Shown: piece after piece, positions 18,316 through 30,135 of the stretch | Position numbering within the stretch: position 1 is the first letter of the stretch | How the letters are laid out: each line of letters opens with the position of its first letter | Assembly (NCBI GenBank): GCA_018062205.1 | Contig: JAGOSP010000006.1 | Coordinates: 1 to 52,282, forward strand | DNA length: 52,282 bases | Source: Candidatus Moraniibacteriota bacterium | GTDB taxonomy: Bacteria > Patescibacteriota > Minisyncoccia > Moranbacterales > UBA1568 | Direction: 5' to 3' | Made by a program: the position numbers and the translations under genes | Notes under the pieces: model-generated | What the model was told of the DNA's origin: nothing | The model's database searches: none | The model's input: the letters and a program-made list of their open reading frames with translations, nothing else

Positions 18316-21300
18316 ATGCGCTTTTCAATAAGAACCAAAAAAGTAATATCAAAAGTAAGACAAAAATTCCTGTACACACGAGGATATTTTTTGGTTATGT
18401 TTAAAAAAACAAAGAAAAACGTATTGAGCCGTTTGTTTTCTCGTTTTGTGCAGACAGCAACTCGTCTGACAAAAATCTTCATTGATTCATTATTTGTCAC
18501 TCAGGAAAAAACCAGAACCCAGACCGTCATTGATGCGGAAAGTCTGGAAGAATTTTTTTCGAGTTATTCGGTAGCAAGAAAGAGTAGTTATGGTAAAGCC
18601 TATCTTCGACGCCGACATATAGTTGCCTTTGCTACTGCCTTGAAAAGGAAGGTATCTTTTGTGGTGGGTATTTTGCGGAGTTTGACCTGGCGAGGAGCCT
18701 TGATGCTATTTGTCTTAATCGTGATTTATGGAGCAACTCCAGGAGCACTGAGCGCCCCACAGTCAGTGTCGATTGACACGCGCGCTGAATGGGAGACAGG
18801 AACACAAACAAATACGACCACTCTGAGCTCTACAGATGCGATTCAGTTGCAGTCGTCAGGGAGTTGGAGTGAAAGAGTATGGGCACCGACCAAGGAACCG
18901 GTGAATGCTGGGCATTCTTCCGTTTTGGTGGGAAATTATTTGTATGCAACTCGCGGACAATCAGACAAGGCTTTTTGGCGATATGACACGGTAAATAATA
19001 TTTGGGAAAACCTTTCTGACCTCCCTCACCCAGCTTATCTTGGTGCTGATATGAGTTACGTCTCTGCAACGGGAGATATCTATATGATTTTTGGAGGGTA
19101 CTCGTTGAAATACTATAAATATTCTATCGCAAATCAGACCTGGACGCGTTTGACAGATTTGCTTGACGCACCCTACTCTGGAGCGTCTTTGGAAAACGAT
19201 GGCACTGATATTTACTTTGCTCGCGGTAACACAAGTACCGATTTTTACAAATATGACGTAGCGACTGATCAGTGGCTGAACCGAGCACCAGTAACAGGCA
19301 CTATTGGAGTGGGGGGTGATTTGATGAATGGCCAGAATGGGTTTTTGTATGCGATTCGTGGTACACCGGGGGTGCAGATGTATTTGTATAATATGTCGAC
19401 CAATGTCTGGTCAACAGGAACTTCGATTCCGACTGCGCCGGCAGGCGAACAACACGCTGTTTTTGCAAATAATTATATCTATGTCCTGCGTTCTGGAAGT
19501 ACGAATACGTTTTATCGCTATAGCGTGGCAGCCACTACTTGGCTCTCCATGACAGGAACGAACGAATTTGCCCCGATGACAACGAATTATTCCTCCTTGT
19601 CTTATAGTAGTACGGAGAACAAGATATACGCTCTGCGCGGTCTCAATACGACGGATATGTGGAAATTTGATCCGACGCTAGGAACAAATGGTGAATGGGT
19701 GGGACCAAAACAGGTCTTGGATGGAGCAGCTGGGTTGAATACCGGCAGTGATTTGATATGGAATGGACAGACAGGTGCCTCTGCCTATGTCTATGCAGTA
19801 CGTGGAGGAAATACGAATTCTTTTTATCGATATGATATCGCAACCAATGCCTGGAGCTCTAAGGCAGTATTACCTTATACTTTAAACACGGATACGAAGG
19901 GTGTTTGGTGTAATGGAAATGTCTACTATGCTCAACCGGGCAGTGTTAATTTTCATAGCTATACTGAGAATTCCTGGACCACATTTTCGTCATCACCGAA
20001 TACGCTTCCAGCGGCAGCGGGAGCGGGTTCCGCTCTTGCTTGTGCCGCGGATAATTCTATTTATGCGATTCGAGGAGGAGGGACGAACTCATTTTATCGC
20101 TGGGTTTCAGGAACAGGCTGGAGTACGCTTTCGACGATCACTATTGGAACCGTGAACTATTATCCAAATATTGGTGCTCGCACAGTTGCTATTGGCACGG
20201 ATATTTATGTTATGCCAGGAAATGGTGAAACCGCTCTGCTCAAATATAATGGAACATGGAGCACGCTAAAAGCTACACCATTTGCCCAGTATTTGGGTAC
20301 CGACATGACAGTGTATGGCGGAAAAATTTACGCTTTGGCTGGATACTACAAGAATGAATTCTGGGAATATGATCCAGGAACCGATGCTTGGAGATTGCTT
20401 CCGGCAAATCAGGCATACACTTTTGCTCGTGGTCCATACAGTGGAGCATCGATGGAATATGCCGGTGGAACATCTTTCTATTCAACTCCCGGATTTGGTT
20501 TGGCTGATATGTGGAGCTACACTGCTTCTGCATCAAACTATCCATCCTCTGGAACCTATCTGAGCAAAACACTCGATCTCTCGCACGTGGATACCTGGGG
20601 GAATTTCACACCGATTGAGACGAAACCAACGAATACAACCGTAACATATGAAACGCGGACGAGTAATGATCAAAGTTCGTGGTCGGGATGGCAGGCCGTT
20701 TCGGGGAGCACTATACAATCACCGGTTGCTCGATATATTCAAGTAAAAATCACTCTTGCAACGAGCGATGGAGCGAGTACGCCAACAGTTGGCAAATTTA
20801 CCATCGCGTATAATTCCGAAGAAACAGCACCGGTGAATCCTTCTGCAATAAATGCTTATTCTCAAAATGGAGGAGAAACGCTTTCCTCTGGTACTTCGTA
20901 TGCTTTTGACCATCCGTATTTTCAGTGGTCAGGAGCAAGCGACAGTGGTTCTGGGGTGGCTGGGTATTATGTGTACTTTGGAACGAATGCGAGCGCTGAT
21001 CCTGTTTCGGATGGTGTTTTTCAAACTGCACTTAACTATACATCGAATATTGTGCTTGAACAGACACTTATTCATGACCCTCAATCGTACTATCTTCGTA
21101 TTAAAACCAAAGATAGTAATGGAAATGTGAGCGCTACAGCATGGAGTGCTTTCACATATTCATACGATGGCGCTTCCCCAACATTGAGCCAAACTCTTTC
21201 ATCACAGGCTGAATTCAACACAGGGACTTTGAACAGCACGACCTCTCGGGCTGATGGTTCGGTGAGCTTGACCAATACCAGCGGACTTTGGAATCAGACT

Positions 21301-24300
21301 CGTTTGTCGCTTTCACCAGGGAATATCGGTTACGGAGCAGAGTTGGTTTTGGGAACATGTGCAGGGAATAGCAACCACTGTCTCTATACGCCTGCGGGGA
21401 ATAATACGAATACGTTTTATCGGTATGAAATCGAAACAGATACCTGGACTACACAAGCAGCCGTTCCAACTCTTGCTGCTGCAGTGTTCTATGGGGGAAC
21501 TCTTATTGAAGGGCCTCCAGGATATCTCTATCTCGCAAAAGGAAATCTCCAGTCATCTTTTTTGCAGTATGACATTGAAGCTAATTCCTGGACCAGTATG
21601 GATAGCGCACCGAAGACTTTTACTTATGGTGGCAACATGTCTTATGACGGAGCGCGTTATATCTATGCTATGCCGGGGAATGATGATGCATTTTATCGGT
21701 ATGATACCTGTAATGGTGTGGGGGGGTGTACGAGAGGATGGACGTCTCTTCCGAATACGGATTTTGGAAATCCAAATTCGGTGAACGGACAATTTATCTA
21801 TGAGGGTGCGGATAGTGTCTATGATGAACGGAATAATATCTATGCGATACAGGGTAATTTGTTCCCATATTTCGCAAAATATTCCATCCACACGAAGGCG
21901 GATTATGGGGAAGTTCAAAATACCTGGACACCGCTTACTCCAGCACCAGAAGGGTTGTATGATGGTGGAGCACTTGCTTTTGATGCGACCACACAGTCTA
22001 TTTTCGCAGTTGGTGGGAATAACGCGACTACTGCCAATATACAACAGAATTTCTACAAGTATGATATTTCAACCGGTACGTGGTTGACATTACCGAATGT
22101 TCCGGCATTGGTGAGCTCTGGAGCCTCTCTCCTTGTTTATGATGGGTACGTCTATTTGCAGAGAGGTGGAGGTACAACGAGTTTCTATCGGTATGATATA
22201 GCAAATAGCACGTGGGAACTTCCAAAAAGTGGCTTCTTTGGGCCATCTATTCCAACTGGAAATGGAGTCGGAACAAATTCATTTTTCCCATACGCAACGG
22301 GAACCTTCATGGCAGCAGATAACACTACGAATTTGTATATTATCCGTGGTGGCTCAGACAACACCTTCGGAAAATACAATGTGACCACGGGAACATTTTC
22401 TGAGCTTGCAAGGCTTCCGGTCGGCGCAACGACAGGTGCAAGTATTCTTTTTAATCAAACAGAAGGAACAATATACTATGTTCCGGGTGTGCTGAGTACG
22501 ACGCGAACTGGTTTTACAACCTATTTCTTTATTTATGATATTGCAACCAATGTCTGGACAGAGATTACTACCGATAGGCCACCTGGGCAGGTGACAACGG
22601 GATCTTCAATGACATATGATGGGAGTCGTTATATATATTTGACACAGGGAAATGCTCTCGTATGGTGGCGGTATGATACTTTGGCAGCGAGTGGGTCTCG
22701 TTGGTCAGTGATGACAGCAATGACAGCTGGTGCTTGTGGTGGCAATATCGGTGACGGATCGAAAATCGTTTATAAAAGCGGGTATGTGTACGTGACTCGA
22801 GGCGGAGGAACGACGAATACCTGTCGTTTTCAAATTGGCGGATCTTGGGTGGCACTTGGTGCTTTGCCTGCGGGAGCTGGAGCAGGGAGTAGTCTCACTG
22901 ATTCGGGAGATGGGTATCTCTATGTAACTCGTGGTGCTGGAACAAATAGTTATTATCGTTATGATACGACGCAATCAACCCCAGGATCATGGCAGACTGT
23001 GAGCTCGACGCCTGCTTTGAGTGTTCCTGCCTTGGTGACCACCGGTGGCTTCGGTGCATATAGTAACAATAAAAACTGGGTGACATCCGGAGCGGGAACC
23101 AATTCATATTCCGACGGTTTGTATAGCTATCTCGTTGGTTCTTCCAGTGGGAATACTGGATTTGTGAAGACCGGAACATTCACGACAGCAGCGATGAATC
23201 TTGTTTCTGTTTATCACTTTACGAATCTGGTTGTGAATTACACAACGCCAGTGAACACCTTCGTGAGTTTTGAAACGCGCACTTCTTCAGATGGCACTAC
23301 TTGGTCAAGTTGGGCGTCTGCCTTGAATGATTCAGTTTCAGGCACAACGCATACTCTCACCATCGATTCTCCTCCAAATCCTTTTATTCAAGTCCGTGCG
23401 ACCCTCTCATCGTCTGATCAGGTGTTTTCACCTAATATTACTGATATAACGGTTCGTTATTATCAAGATGTAGATGCACCAACCAATCCAAGCAGTGTAA
23501 CAGCATATACGGATGTTTCGCATATCACCACGATTGCTCCGGGAGCATGGAGCAGCCAGAGTGCACCAAGCTTTGTTTGGCCAGCGGCCAAAGCGGTGGG
23601 GGGGGCTATTGATACCCCCGGCGGGGCGGGTATTTCGGGGTACTATGTGTATTTTGGAACAAATAGCGGTGCCGATGCGTTTGGTTTGGGGAATTTCCAA
23701 ATAGGAACAACATATACTGCATCAGGGCTGACTCCCGGACAAGCGTATTATCTCAAAATCAAAGCAGTTGACCTTGCAGGTATGATTCCAGTTTCAAATT
23801 ACGAGGCCTTCACCTATCAGTATGATACAACAGCACCGACTAACCCAACCTCTGTTTCGGTAACACCGACTGGATACACCGCGCTAGATAACTATGCCTT
23901 TTTGTGGGCAGCAGATGTCACGGATGATTATTCTGGTGTGGCAAAATTTCAGTATCGGACAGATGGCGATACGCCTGGAGTATGGGTAGATATCAGTGAC
24001 CCGGGCGCATTTCAGGTGACTATTCCAAACGTAAATCATTTGGTTGGTGCTTATCAATCAGGGAAAAATAAGTTCTATCTTCGAGCTGTTGATGCTGCGG
24101 GAAATGCATCAACTCCGCTTGTGCAGGAGTATTATTATAGCGCGAGTGCCCCTACGCCACCACAGAATTTAACAGCAACACCGACGACTTCTACGGAAAA
24201 CTCCTTTGCCTTTTCCTGGGATGTGCCAGCTTCGTTTGTCGGAGACCCAACAAAACTGATTTATCATTACTCTGTTAATGTCCTTCCGACAGCGAACAAT

Positions 24301-25980
24301 ACAGTAGCAACTTCTTTGACAGCTGCTGGCCCAGGAGCTTTCGCGACTCAAAAAGGAGAAAATCTTTTCTTTGTTGTTGCAGAGGATGAGGCAACAAATA
24401 TTGAGTATAATAATTATTCTGTTGTTTCGTTTACCGCAGATACGAGTAATCCTCCGATTCCAGGAAAGGTGCAGATTTTCGACACCTCTGACAGAGAGAA
24501 TTCAAAATATGGTATTGCGGTGAAGTGGGTTCGTCCAGAAGGTCTGAATCTCGCGAACTTTGATGGGTTTGTGGTTTATCGATCGGCGGACAATGTGACG
24601 TTTACAGAAATTGCGAAAACAACTGGAAGTGCTTATGTTGATTCGGGAGAAATTCTACTGGCATCAGGGGATACAACACTGGAAAGTAAGCTCTATTATT
24701 ATTATGTTAAATCAAAAGATAAAACGAGTAATTATTCTGCGGCATCTTCGACGGTCTCAATTATTCCGACAGGAAAGTACACATCGGCACCAAAACTGGT
24801 GGGGACTCCAAGCTATACGACACAATCCTTTCAAAACGCATTTACCTGGGCAACTGATCGTGTGGCGAGCTCATTTATTGAATACGGAAAGTCTATTTCA
24901 CTTGGGGAAACAACTGGTCAGGTAGATTCAGTGACCTCGCATAGCGTACTGGTAAAAGGATTGTCTGCTGGTACAAAGTATTTCTATCGTACGAAATATA
25001 TCGATCCAGATGGAAACATTGGAACATCAACCATCGATACATTTGCCACTCTTCCGCCGCCAGTTATTTCTGATGTAGCTGTGACGGATATTCAGTTGTA
25101 TGCAGCATATGTAAGCTGGAAAACGAATGTGAGTGCCACTTGTACTCTAAAATATGGTTCATTTACTATTGAAGAAACATCGAGTGGTTCTGGCCATGTT
25201 CAAAAAATAGACCAGTTAAATCCAGCATCAGATTACCGAGTGCAAATAGACTGTATTGATGATGATCTTAATACTTTTTCTTCTGATGAGTACGCTTTTC
25301 GTACCCCAGAAGAGCCAGTGGTTTCAGATGTGAGCGTAGAAAACAAGGAAGATGTTGATTTGCCAACCATCGTGATTGCATACAAAACCAATGTTCCGAC
25401 ATCAACCCTTGTTTATTACAAATCAGCAGGGAGTTCAGAGAATCGTACCTATCTAACTAAGGAGTTGGCCACAGAGCATTCCGCAGAAATTTCTGACTTA
25501 GACCCAGCCGTGGAATATATAGTGACTATTACCGGAATGGATGTGCAGAATATTCAAGCGAAGCCATTTGAGCAAAAAATTACGACACGGACAGATTCTC
25601 GCCCCCCAAAAGTTCTCTCTAATAAAGCTATGGGTCGCGTATCGGGACGTGGTAGCAATGCTCAGGCAAGCGTGTATATTAAAATCGAAACAGACGAACC
25701 ATCTCGTTTGCGTGTGGTATATGCCAAAGGTATCGTGACCAAGTCTTTTGAGCAATCAACAAATGATGACTCATTGAATACGTATCATCTTCTTACCATT
25801 CCTGCTGAAGCAGGAGATGTTTATAGTTATCAAGCCGAGGTTTTTGATGAAGCAGGCAACAAGACAACTACCGATCCAGCAACTGTTCCGGTAGAACAGT
25901 CTAAGGCCAACGCAACAGAAGTAATTACGAGAACATTCTTGAATAATTTCGGATGGATGTCGAGATTGGGCGGGAATTAA
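18316..25980 (+). CDS. Giant secreted/surface protein with two kelch-like blocks and fibronectin-like domains
   Basis: The product has 2554 residues. Residues 1-125 are strongly basic, then one hydrophobic segment (about 125-148, ending ALSAPQ) serves as signal or anchor. Residues about 205-735 are kelch-like repeats of roughly 45-50 residues (NYLYATRG...FYRYD...W pattern). A beta-sandwich segment (about 755-835) and a fibronectin-like domain follow. The same order then repeats: kelch block about 1010-1620, sandwich, fibronectin-like domain. Five to six more fibronectin III-like domains fill residues 1840-2500. No C-terminal anchor or sorting motif is seen. Likely role, by inference, is adhesion or cell-to-cell contact. 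An ABC exporter pair follows directly. No SD; ATG codons further in (18397) are alternatives. Confidence 0.85.
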   Translation: MRFSIRTKKVISKVRQKFLYTRGYFLVMFKKTKKNVLSRLFSRFVQTATRLTKIFIDSLFVTQEKTRTQTVIDAESLEEFFSSYSVARKSSYGKAYLRRRHIVAFATALKRKVSFVVGILRSLTWRGALMLFVLIVIYGATPGALSAPQSVSIDTRAEWETGTQTNTTTLSSTDAIQLQSSGSWSERVWAPTKEPVNAGHSSVLVGNYLYATRGQSDKAFWRYDTVNNIWENLSDLPHPAYLGADMSYVSATGDIYMIFGGYSLKYYKYSIANQTWTRLTDLLDAPYSGASLENDGTDIYFARGNTSTDFYKYDVATDQWLNRAPVTGTIGVGGDLMNGQNGFLYAIRGTPGVQMYLYNMSTNVWSTGTSIPTAPAGEQHAVFANNYIYVLRSGSTNTFYRYSVAATTWLSMTGTNEFAPMTTNYSSLSYSSTENKIYALRGLNTTDMWKFDPTLGTNGEWVGPKQVLDGAAGLNTGSDLIWNGQTGASAYVYAVRGGNTNSFYRYDIATNAWSSKAVLPYTLNTDTKGVWCNGNVYYAQPGSVNFHSYTENSWTTFSSSPNTLPAAAGAGSALACAADNSIYAIRGGGTNSFYRWVSGTGWSTLSTITIGTVNYYPNIGARTVAIGTDIYVMPGNGETALLKYNGTWSTLKATPFAQYLGTDMTVYGGKIYALAGYYKNEFWEYDPGTDAWRLLPANQAYTFARGPYSGASMEYAGGTSFYSTPGFGLADMWSYTASASNYPSSGTYLSKTLDLSHVDTWGNFTPIETKPTNTTVTYETRTSNDQSSWSGWQAVSGSTIQSPVARYIQVKITLATSDGASTPTVGKFTIAYNSEETAPVNPSAINAYSQNGGETLSSGTSYAFDHPYFQWSGASDSGSGVAGYYVYFGTNASADPVSDGVFQTALNYTSNIVLEQTLIHDPQSYYLRIKTKDSNGNVSATAWSAFTYSYDGASPTLSQTLSSQAEFNTGTLNSTTSRADGSVSLTNTSGLWNQTRLSLSPGNIGYGAELVLGTCAGNSNHCLYTPAGNNTNTFYRYEIETDTWTTQAAVPTLAAAVFYGGTLIEGPPGYLYLAKGNLQSSFLQYDIEANSWTSMDSAPKTFTYGGNMSYDGARYIYAMPGNDDAFYRYDTCNGVGGCTRGWTSLPNTDFGNPNSVNGQFIYEGADSVYDERNNIYAIQGNLFPYFAKYSIHTKADYGEVQNTWTPLTPAPEGLYDGGALAFDATTQSIFAVGGNNATTANIQQNFYKYDISTGTWLTLPNVPALVSSGASLLVYDGYVYLQRGGGTTSFYRYDIANSTWELPKSGFFGPSIPTGNGVGTNSFFPYATGTFMAADNTTNLYIIRGGSDNTFGKYNVTTGTFSELARLPVGATTGASILFNQTEGTIYYVPGVLSTTRTGFTTYFFIYDIATNVWTEITTDRPPGQVTTGSSMTYDGSRYIYLTQGNALVWWRYDTLAASGSRWSVMTAMTAGACGGNIGDGSKIVYKSGYVYVTRGGGTTNTCRFQIGGSWVALGALPAGAGAGSSLTDSGDGYLYVTRGAGTNSYYRYDTTQSTPGSWQTVSSTPALSVPALVTTGGFGAYSNNKNWVTSGAGTNSYSDGLYSYLVGSSSGNTGFVKTGTFTTAAMNLVSVYHFTNLVVNYTTPVNTFVSFETRTSSDGTTWSSWASALNDSVSGTTHTLTIDSPPNPFIQVRATLSSSDQVFSPNITDITVRYYQDVDAPTNPSSVTAYTDVSHITTIAPGAWSSQSAPSFVWPAAKAVGGAIDTPGGAGISGYYVYFGTNSGADAFGLGNFQIGTTYTASGLTPGQAYYLKIKAVDLAGMIPVSNYEAFTYQYDTTAPTNPTSVSVTPTGYTALDNYAFLWAADVTDDYSGVAKFQYRTDGDTPGVWVDISDPGAFQVTIPNVNHLVGAYQSGKNKFYLRAVDAAGNASTPLVQEYYYSASAPTPPQNLTATPTTSTENSFAFSWDVPASFVGDPTKLIYHYSVNVLPTANNTVATSLTAAGPGAFATQKGENLFFVVAEDEATNIEYNNYSVVSFTADTSNPPIPGKVQIFDTSDRENSKYGIAVKWVRPEGLNLANFDGFVVYRSADNVTFTEIAKTTGSAYVDSGEILLASGDTTLESKLYYYYVKSKDKTSNYSAASSTVSIIPTGKYTSAPKLVGTPSYTTQSFQNAFTWATDRVASSFIEYGKSISLGETTGQVDSVTSHSVLVKGLSAGTKYFYRTKYIDPDGNIGTSTIDTFATLPPPVISDVAVTDIQLYAAYVSWKTNVSATCTLKYGSFTIEETSSGSGHVQKIDQLNPASDYRVQIDCIDDDLNTFSSDEYAFRTPEEPVVSDVSVENKEDVDLPTIVIAYKTNVPTSTLVYYKSAGSSENRTYLTKELATEHSAEISDLDPAVEYIVTITGMDVQNIQAKPFEQKITTRTDSRPPKVLSNKAMGRVSGRGSNAQASVYIKIETDEPSRLRVVYAKGIVTKSFEQSTNDDSLNTYHLLTIPAEAGDVYSYQAEVFDEAGNKTTTDPATVPVEQSKANATEVITRTFLNNFGWMSRLGGN

Positions 25981-25985
25981 TTTCT

Positions 25986-26018
25986 ACTTAGTGGTATAAT
26001 GAAAGAGTCATACTAAGT
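25986..26018 (+). promoter_or_regulatory. Extended -10 promoter of the ABC transporter operon inside an inverted repeat
   Basis: TGGTATAAT (-10 at 25995-26000) sits between ACTTAGT (25986-25992) and its complement ACTAAGT (26012-26018). The repeat surrounds the -10 and start region, so it may be an operator, or a hairpin ending the giant-protein transcript. No good -35 was seen. Confidence 0.55.
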
Positions 26019-26083
26019 CCCTTGTTTTTAAGTGGGGGAGTTATTTTGTATGAATGTGAAATGAAAACATAAAAAGAGAGAGA

Positions 26084-26863
26084 ATGCCCGAGGAAAAAGA
26101 AATTGTTATTAATGTGAGGGGATTGAAAAAGAGCTTCCATGTTGGTGAGCAAGACATTCCTGTTTTGTTCGGCATTGATCTTGAAATTCGGAGAGGGGAA
26201 TTTGTATTACTTGTAGGCCCTTCTGGTTGTGGGAAGTCCACACTTCTCCATACCATTTATGGTCTCGAAAATCCAACAGAAGGAACGGTATTTATTGAAG
26301 AAGAAGATATTTGGGCAAAAACCAAGAACTGGAGGGCGAACTTTCGAAATAGATATATTGGGTTTGTTCCGCAGCAACCATTTTGGATTAAGTCATTGAC
26401 CGTGATTGAGAATATCGCTATACCGGGAGTTATCGCGGGGAAAACATTTAGTGAGAGTATTATTATTGCGGCGAAGCTGATTGAATTGGTTGGTATGGGC
26501 AAATGGGCGAATCATCGGCCGTTTGATCTTTCTGGAGGGCAACAGCAGCGTATTGCTCTGGCTCGTTCATTGCTTTTGAATCCAAAGTTTATTATTGCGG
26601 ATGAACCAACCGGAAACCTTGATTTGAAAGCAGGGGAACAACTGATGAGTCTTGTGGGAAACATTTCTCGTCAGTTTCAGATTACAATCATCATGGTGAC
26701 GCATAATATGGACCAGTATAAGTTTGGGTCCAGGATTGTTAATATGGTAGATGGAAAAGTTACTTCTGATACTATCAATCAGCAGTTTATCGGAATGATA
26801 GATGATGATACGGTACAGCAAGCGATGCATCAGCAGTCACAAGGTGTACCTGAAAATATATGA
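26084..26863 (+). CDS. ABC transporter ATP-binding protein (LolD/MacB type)
   Basis: The 259-residue ATPase has Walker A GPSGCGKSTLL, Q-loop VPQQPFWIK, signature LSGGQQQRIALARSLL, Walker B KFIIADEPTGNLDLK and the switch His in MVTHNM. DEPTGNLD is characteristic of the LolD/MacB/FtsE group. Such ATPases drive type VII ABC systems that use mechanical force in the periplasm rather than classical import. Its stop overlaps the permease start (ATGA), so the two are translationally coupled. It lies 103 bases after the giant surface protein; a role in its release or maturation is only inference. Confidence 0.93.
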   Translation: MPEEKEIVINVRGLKKSFHVGEQDIPVLFGIDLEIRRGEFVLLVGPSGCGKSTLLHTIYGLENPTEGTVFIEEEDIWAKTKNWRANFRNRYIGFVPQQPFWIKSLTVIENIAIPGVIAGKTFSESIIIAAKLIELVGMGKWANHRPFDLSGGQQQRIALARSLLLNPKFIIADEPTGNLDLKAGEQLMSLVGNISRQFQITIIMVTHNMDQYKFGSRIVNMVDGKVTSDTINQQFIGMIDDDTVQQAMHQQSQGVPENI

Positions 26864-28203
26864 GTTTTCTTTCGCGTATCAAAAAAGGAGAAGGAAAAGA
26901 TCCCAACGGGGGACATCAGCTTGGTGGTGCATCACAACCTCTCTCGCATGACATGCATTTTTCGCACATGCTCCTCTCATCAGTTCTCTTCATTGGATGG
27001 CGGAATATGTTCGCGAATCGGATGAGATCTGTTTTGACAGTAGGAGGAGTGGCTATTGGTATTGGAATTATTACTCTCCTTATTGCTCTTGGTTTTGGCG
27101 TTCAGGGCATGGTCATTCGCGAGGTGACAAAAAATAATCCGAGCGATATTGTTGATATTAGCAACAAAAGTCTTGATAATTTCGCTTTGCTGGATAAGAG
27201 TGCGATTGCCAAGATACAAAACATAGCAGGAGTCAAAGAAGTTGAAGTTCGAGCGAGTATTGGGGGAAAATTTACGAACGGTGAATCTCAAACGGATGTG
27301 ACATTAAATGCGATCAGTCAGCATTTTCTTGATCTCGCGAGAACCGATATTAATAAAGAAACTCGAGAGGTACTATTTACCACACCGGATGCTATTTTGG
27401 TAACAACTAAATTAGCATCGCTTCTTGGATATGAGAATTCGGGAGATATCATAGGCAAAGAAATTGAGTACAGCGCCGTTGTAACGAAAGACATGATCTC
27501 GTCTGATATCGAAGAGGGTTCTGGTGAGGTAGCACTCGATGAGGGTCGGAATAAGCTGACTATTGTGGGGGTTGTTAAAGATCAGGCGAGAGATGATGCT
27601 GTGTATGCTTTCATTCCTTTGGAGGTGATTCGCGCTCGTTATGGGAATGTTGCGGGTCAGTTTGCGAAAGTAAGGGTTGACAATGAAGAGTCTATCGAAT
27701 CAGTCAGATTGCAAATTGAGCAGACGGCATTTGTGACAGAAAGTATTATTGATACGATTGCAGATATCAATTCTTTTTTCTCTATCGTTCGCGGAATCCT
27801 GATTGTCTTTGGAGTTATTATTATGTCTATCTCAGCGATGGGCATGTTGAATACGCTGAGCGTTTCTCTTCTGCAAAGAACGAAAGAGGTTGGCATTCTC
27901 AAAGCACTTGGAGCGAAAAGATCAGATATATTTAAAATGTTTATTTTTGAAGCATTTCTCATTAGTTTTCTCGGAGGATCACTTGGCCTTTTGTTTGGGT
28001 ATGGGAGCGCGAAAGGAATAAACACAATGATAAATTTTCTGGCAGAGAAGTACGGGGTGACTAATATGAACTTTGTAGAGTTGCCCTCAGCGTTTGTGAT
28101 GTCTATTGTTGTATTTATTTTCTTTCTCGGGCTTATCACCGGGCTTTTTCCGGCGATGCGCGCCTCAAGAATCCACGCTCTTGAAGCGCTTCGGTATGAG
28201 TAG
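26860..28203 (+). CDS. MacB/FtsX-family ABC permease
   Basis: The 447-residue protein has the MacB layout. After a cytoplasmic N-terminal stretch, one TM helix (about residues 57-80, following NMFANRMRSVLTVGGVAIGIG) leads to a large external MacB_PCD domain (about residues 85-285). The FtsX domain with three TM helices completes it, including TKEVGILKALGAKRSDIFKMF, the conserved coupling segment. The C-terminal GLFPAMRASRIHALEALRYE is the standard end of this family. It works as a dimer with the preceding ATPase. No MacA-like membrane fusion gene is present, as expected if there is no outer membrane. Confidence 0.93.
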   Translation: MSFLSRIKKGEGKDPNGGHQLGGASQPLSHDMHFSHMLLSSVLFIGWRNMFANRMRSVLTVGGVAIGIGIITLLIALGFGVQGMVIREVTKNNPSDIVDISNKSLDNFALLDKSAIAKIQNIAGVKEVEVRASIGGKFTNGESQTDVTLNAISQHFLDLARTDINKETREVLFTTPDAILVTTKLASLLGYENSGDIIGKEIEYSAVVTKDMISSDIEEGSGEVALDEGRNKLTIVGVVKDQARDDAVYAFIPLEVIRARYGNVAGQFAKVRVDNEESIESVRLQIEQTAFVTESIIDTIADINSFFSIVRGILIVFGVIIMSISAMGMLNTLSVSLLQRTKEVGILKALGAKRSDIFKMFIFEAFLISFLGGSLGLLFGYGSAKGINTMINFLAEKYGVTNMNFVELPSAFVMSIVVFIFFLGLITGLFPAMRASRIHALEALRYE

Positions 28204-28251
28204 TGTCGTTTTTGTGAAATGCACAGAGAAAATTTCGCGAAAAAATGGGTC

Positions 28252-28281
28252 TTGACATGGCTTGAATTAGCAATCTATAAT
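28252..28281 (+). promoter_or_regulatory. groEL promoter
   Basis: Perfect consensus TTGACA (28252-28257), 18-base spacer and TATAAT (28276-28281). The -10 lies inside the CIRCE spacer, so a bound repressor would block RNA polymerase directly. Confidence 0.92.
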
Positions 28282-28293
28282 AGAGAGTGCTAA
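28267..28293 (+). promoter_or_regulatory. CIRCE element (HrcA operator)
   Basis: TTAGCAATC-N9-GAGTGCTAA. The right arm is a perfect CIRCE half-site, and the left arm differs from TTAGCACTC at one base. HrcA binds this site and represses chaperone genes until heat stress. hrcA itself is not in the window. Confidence 0.95.
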
Positions 28294-28377
28294 ATGGTAA
28301 TTTGATTAAGAGACTGGGTAATTTCACTGAGATTTTTTCTATCCGAAAATGAATCAAGTGGGATTCCTCAATCATGA

Positions 28378-30033
<1,656 letters not shown>

Positions 30034-30062
30034 AAGGTTGTTAAAAAAGAACCGAAAATCAA

Positions 30063-30094
30063 AGAGACCCCTGGAGTAACAAGAGGGTCTTTTT
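30063..30094 (+). terminator. Intrinsic terminator after groEL
   Basis: AGACCC (30065-30070) pairs with GGGTCT (30085-30090), followed by TTTT. The A-run before the stem extends the pairing. Confidence 0.85.
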
Positions 30095-30135
30095 GATGTA
30101 CTTTCTCGTTGAAAGAGTAACAAAATAAGAGTAAG

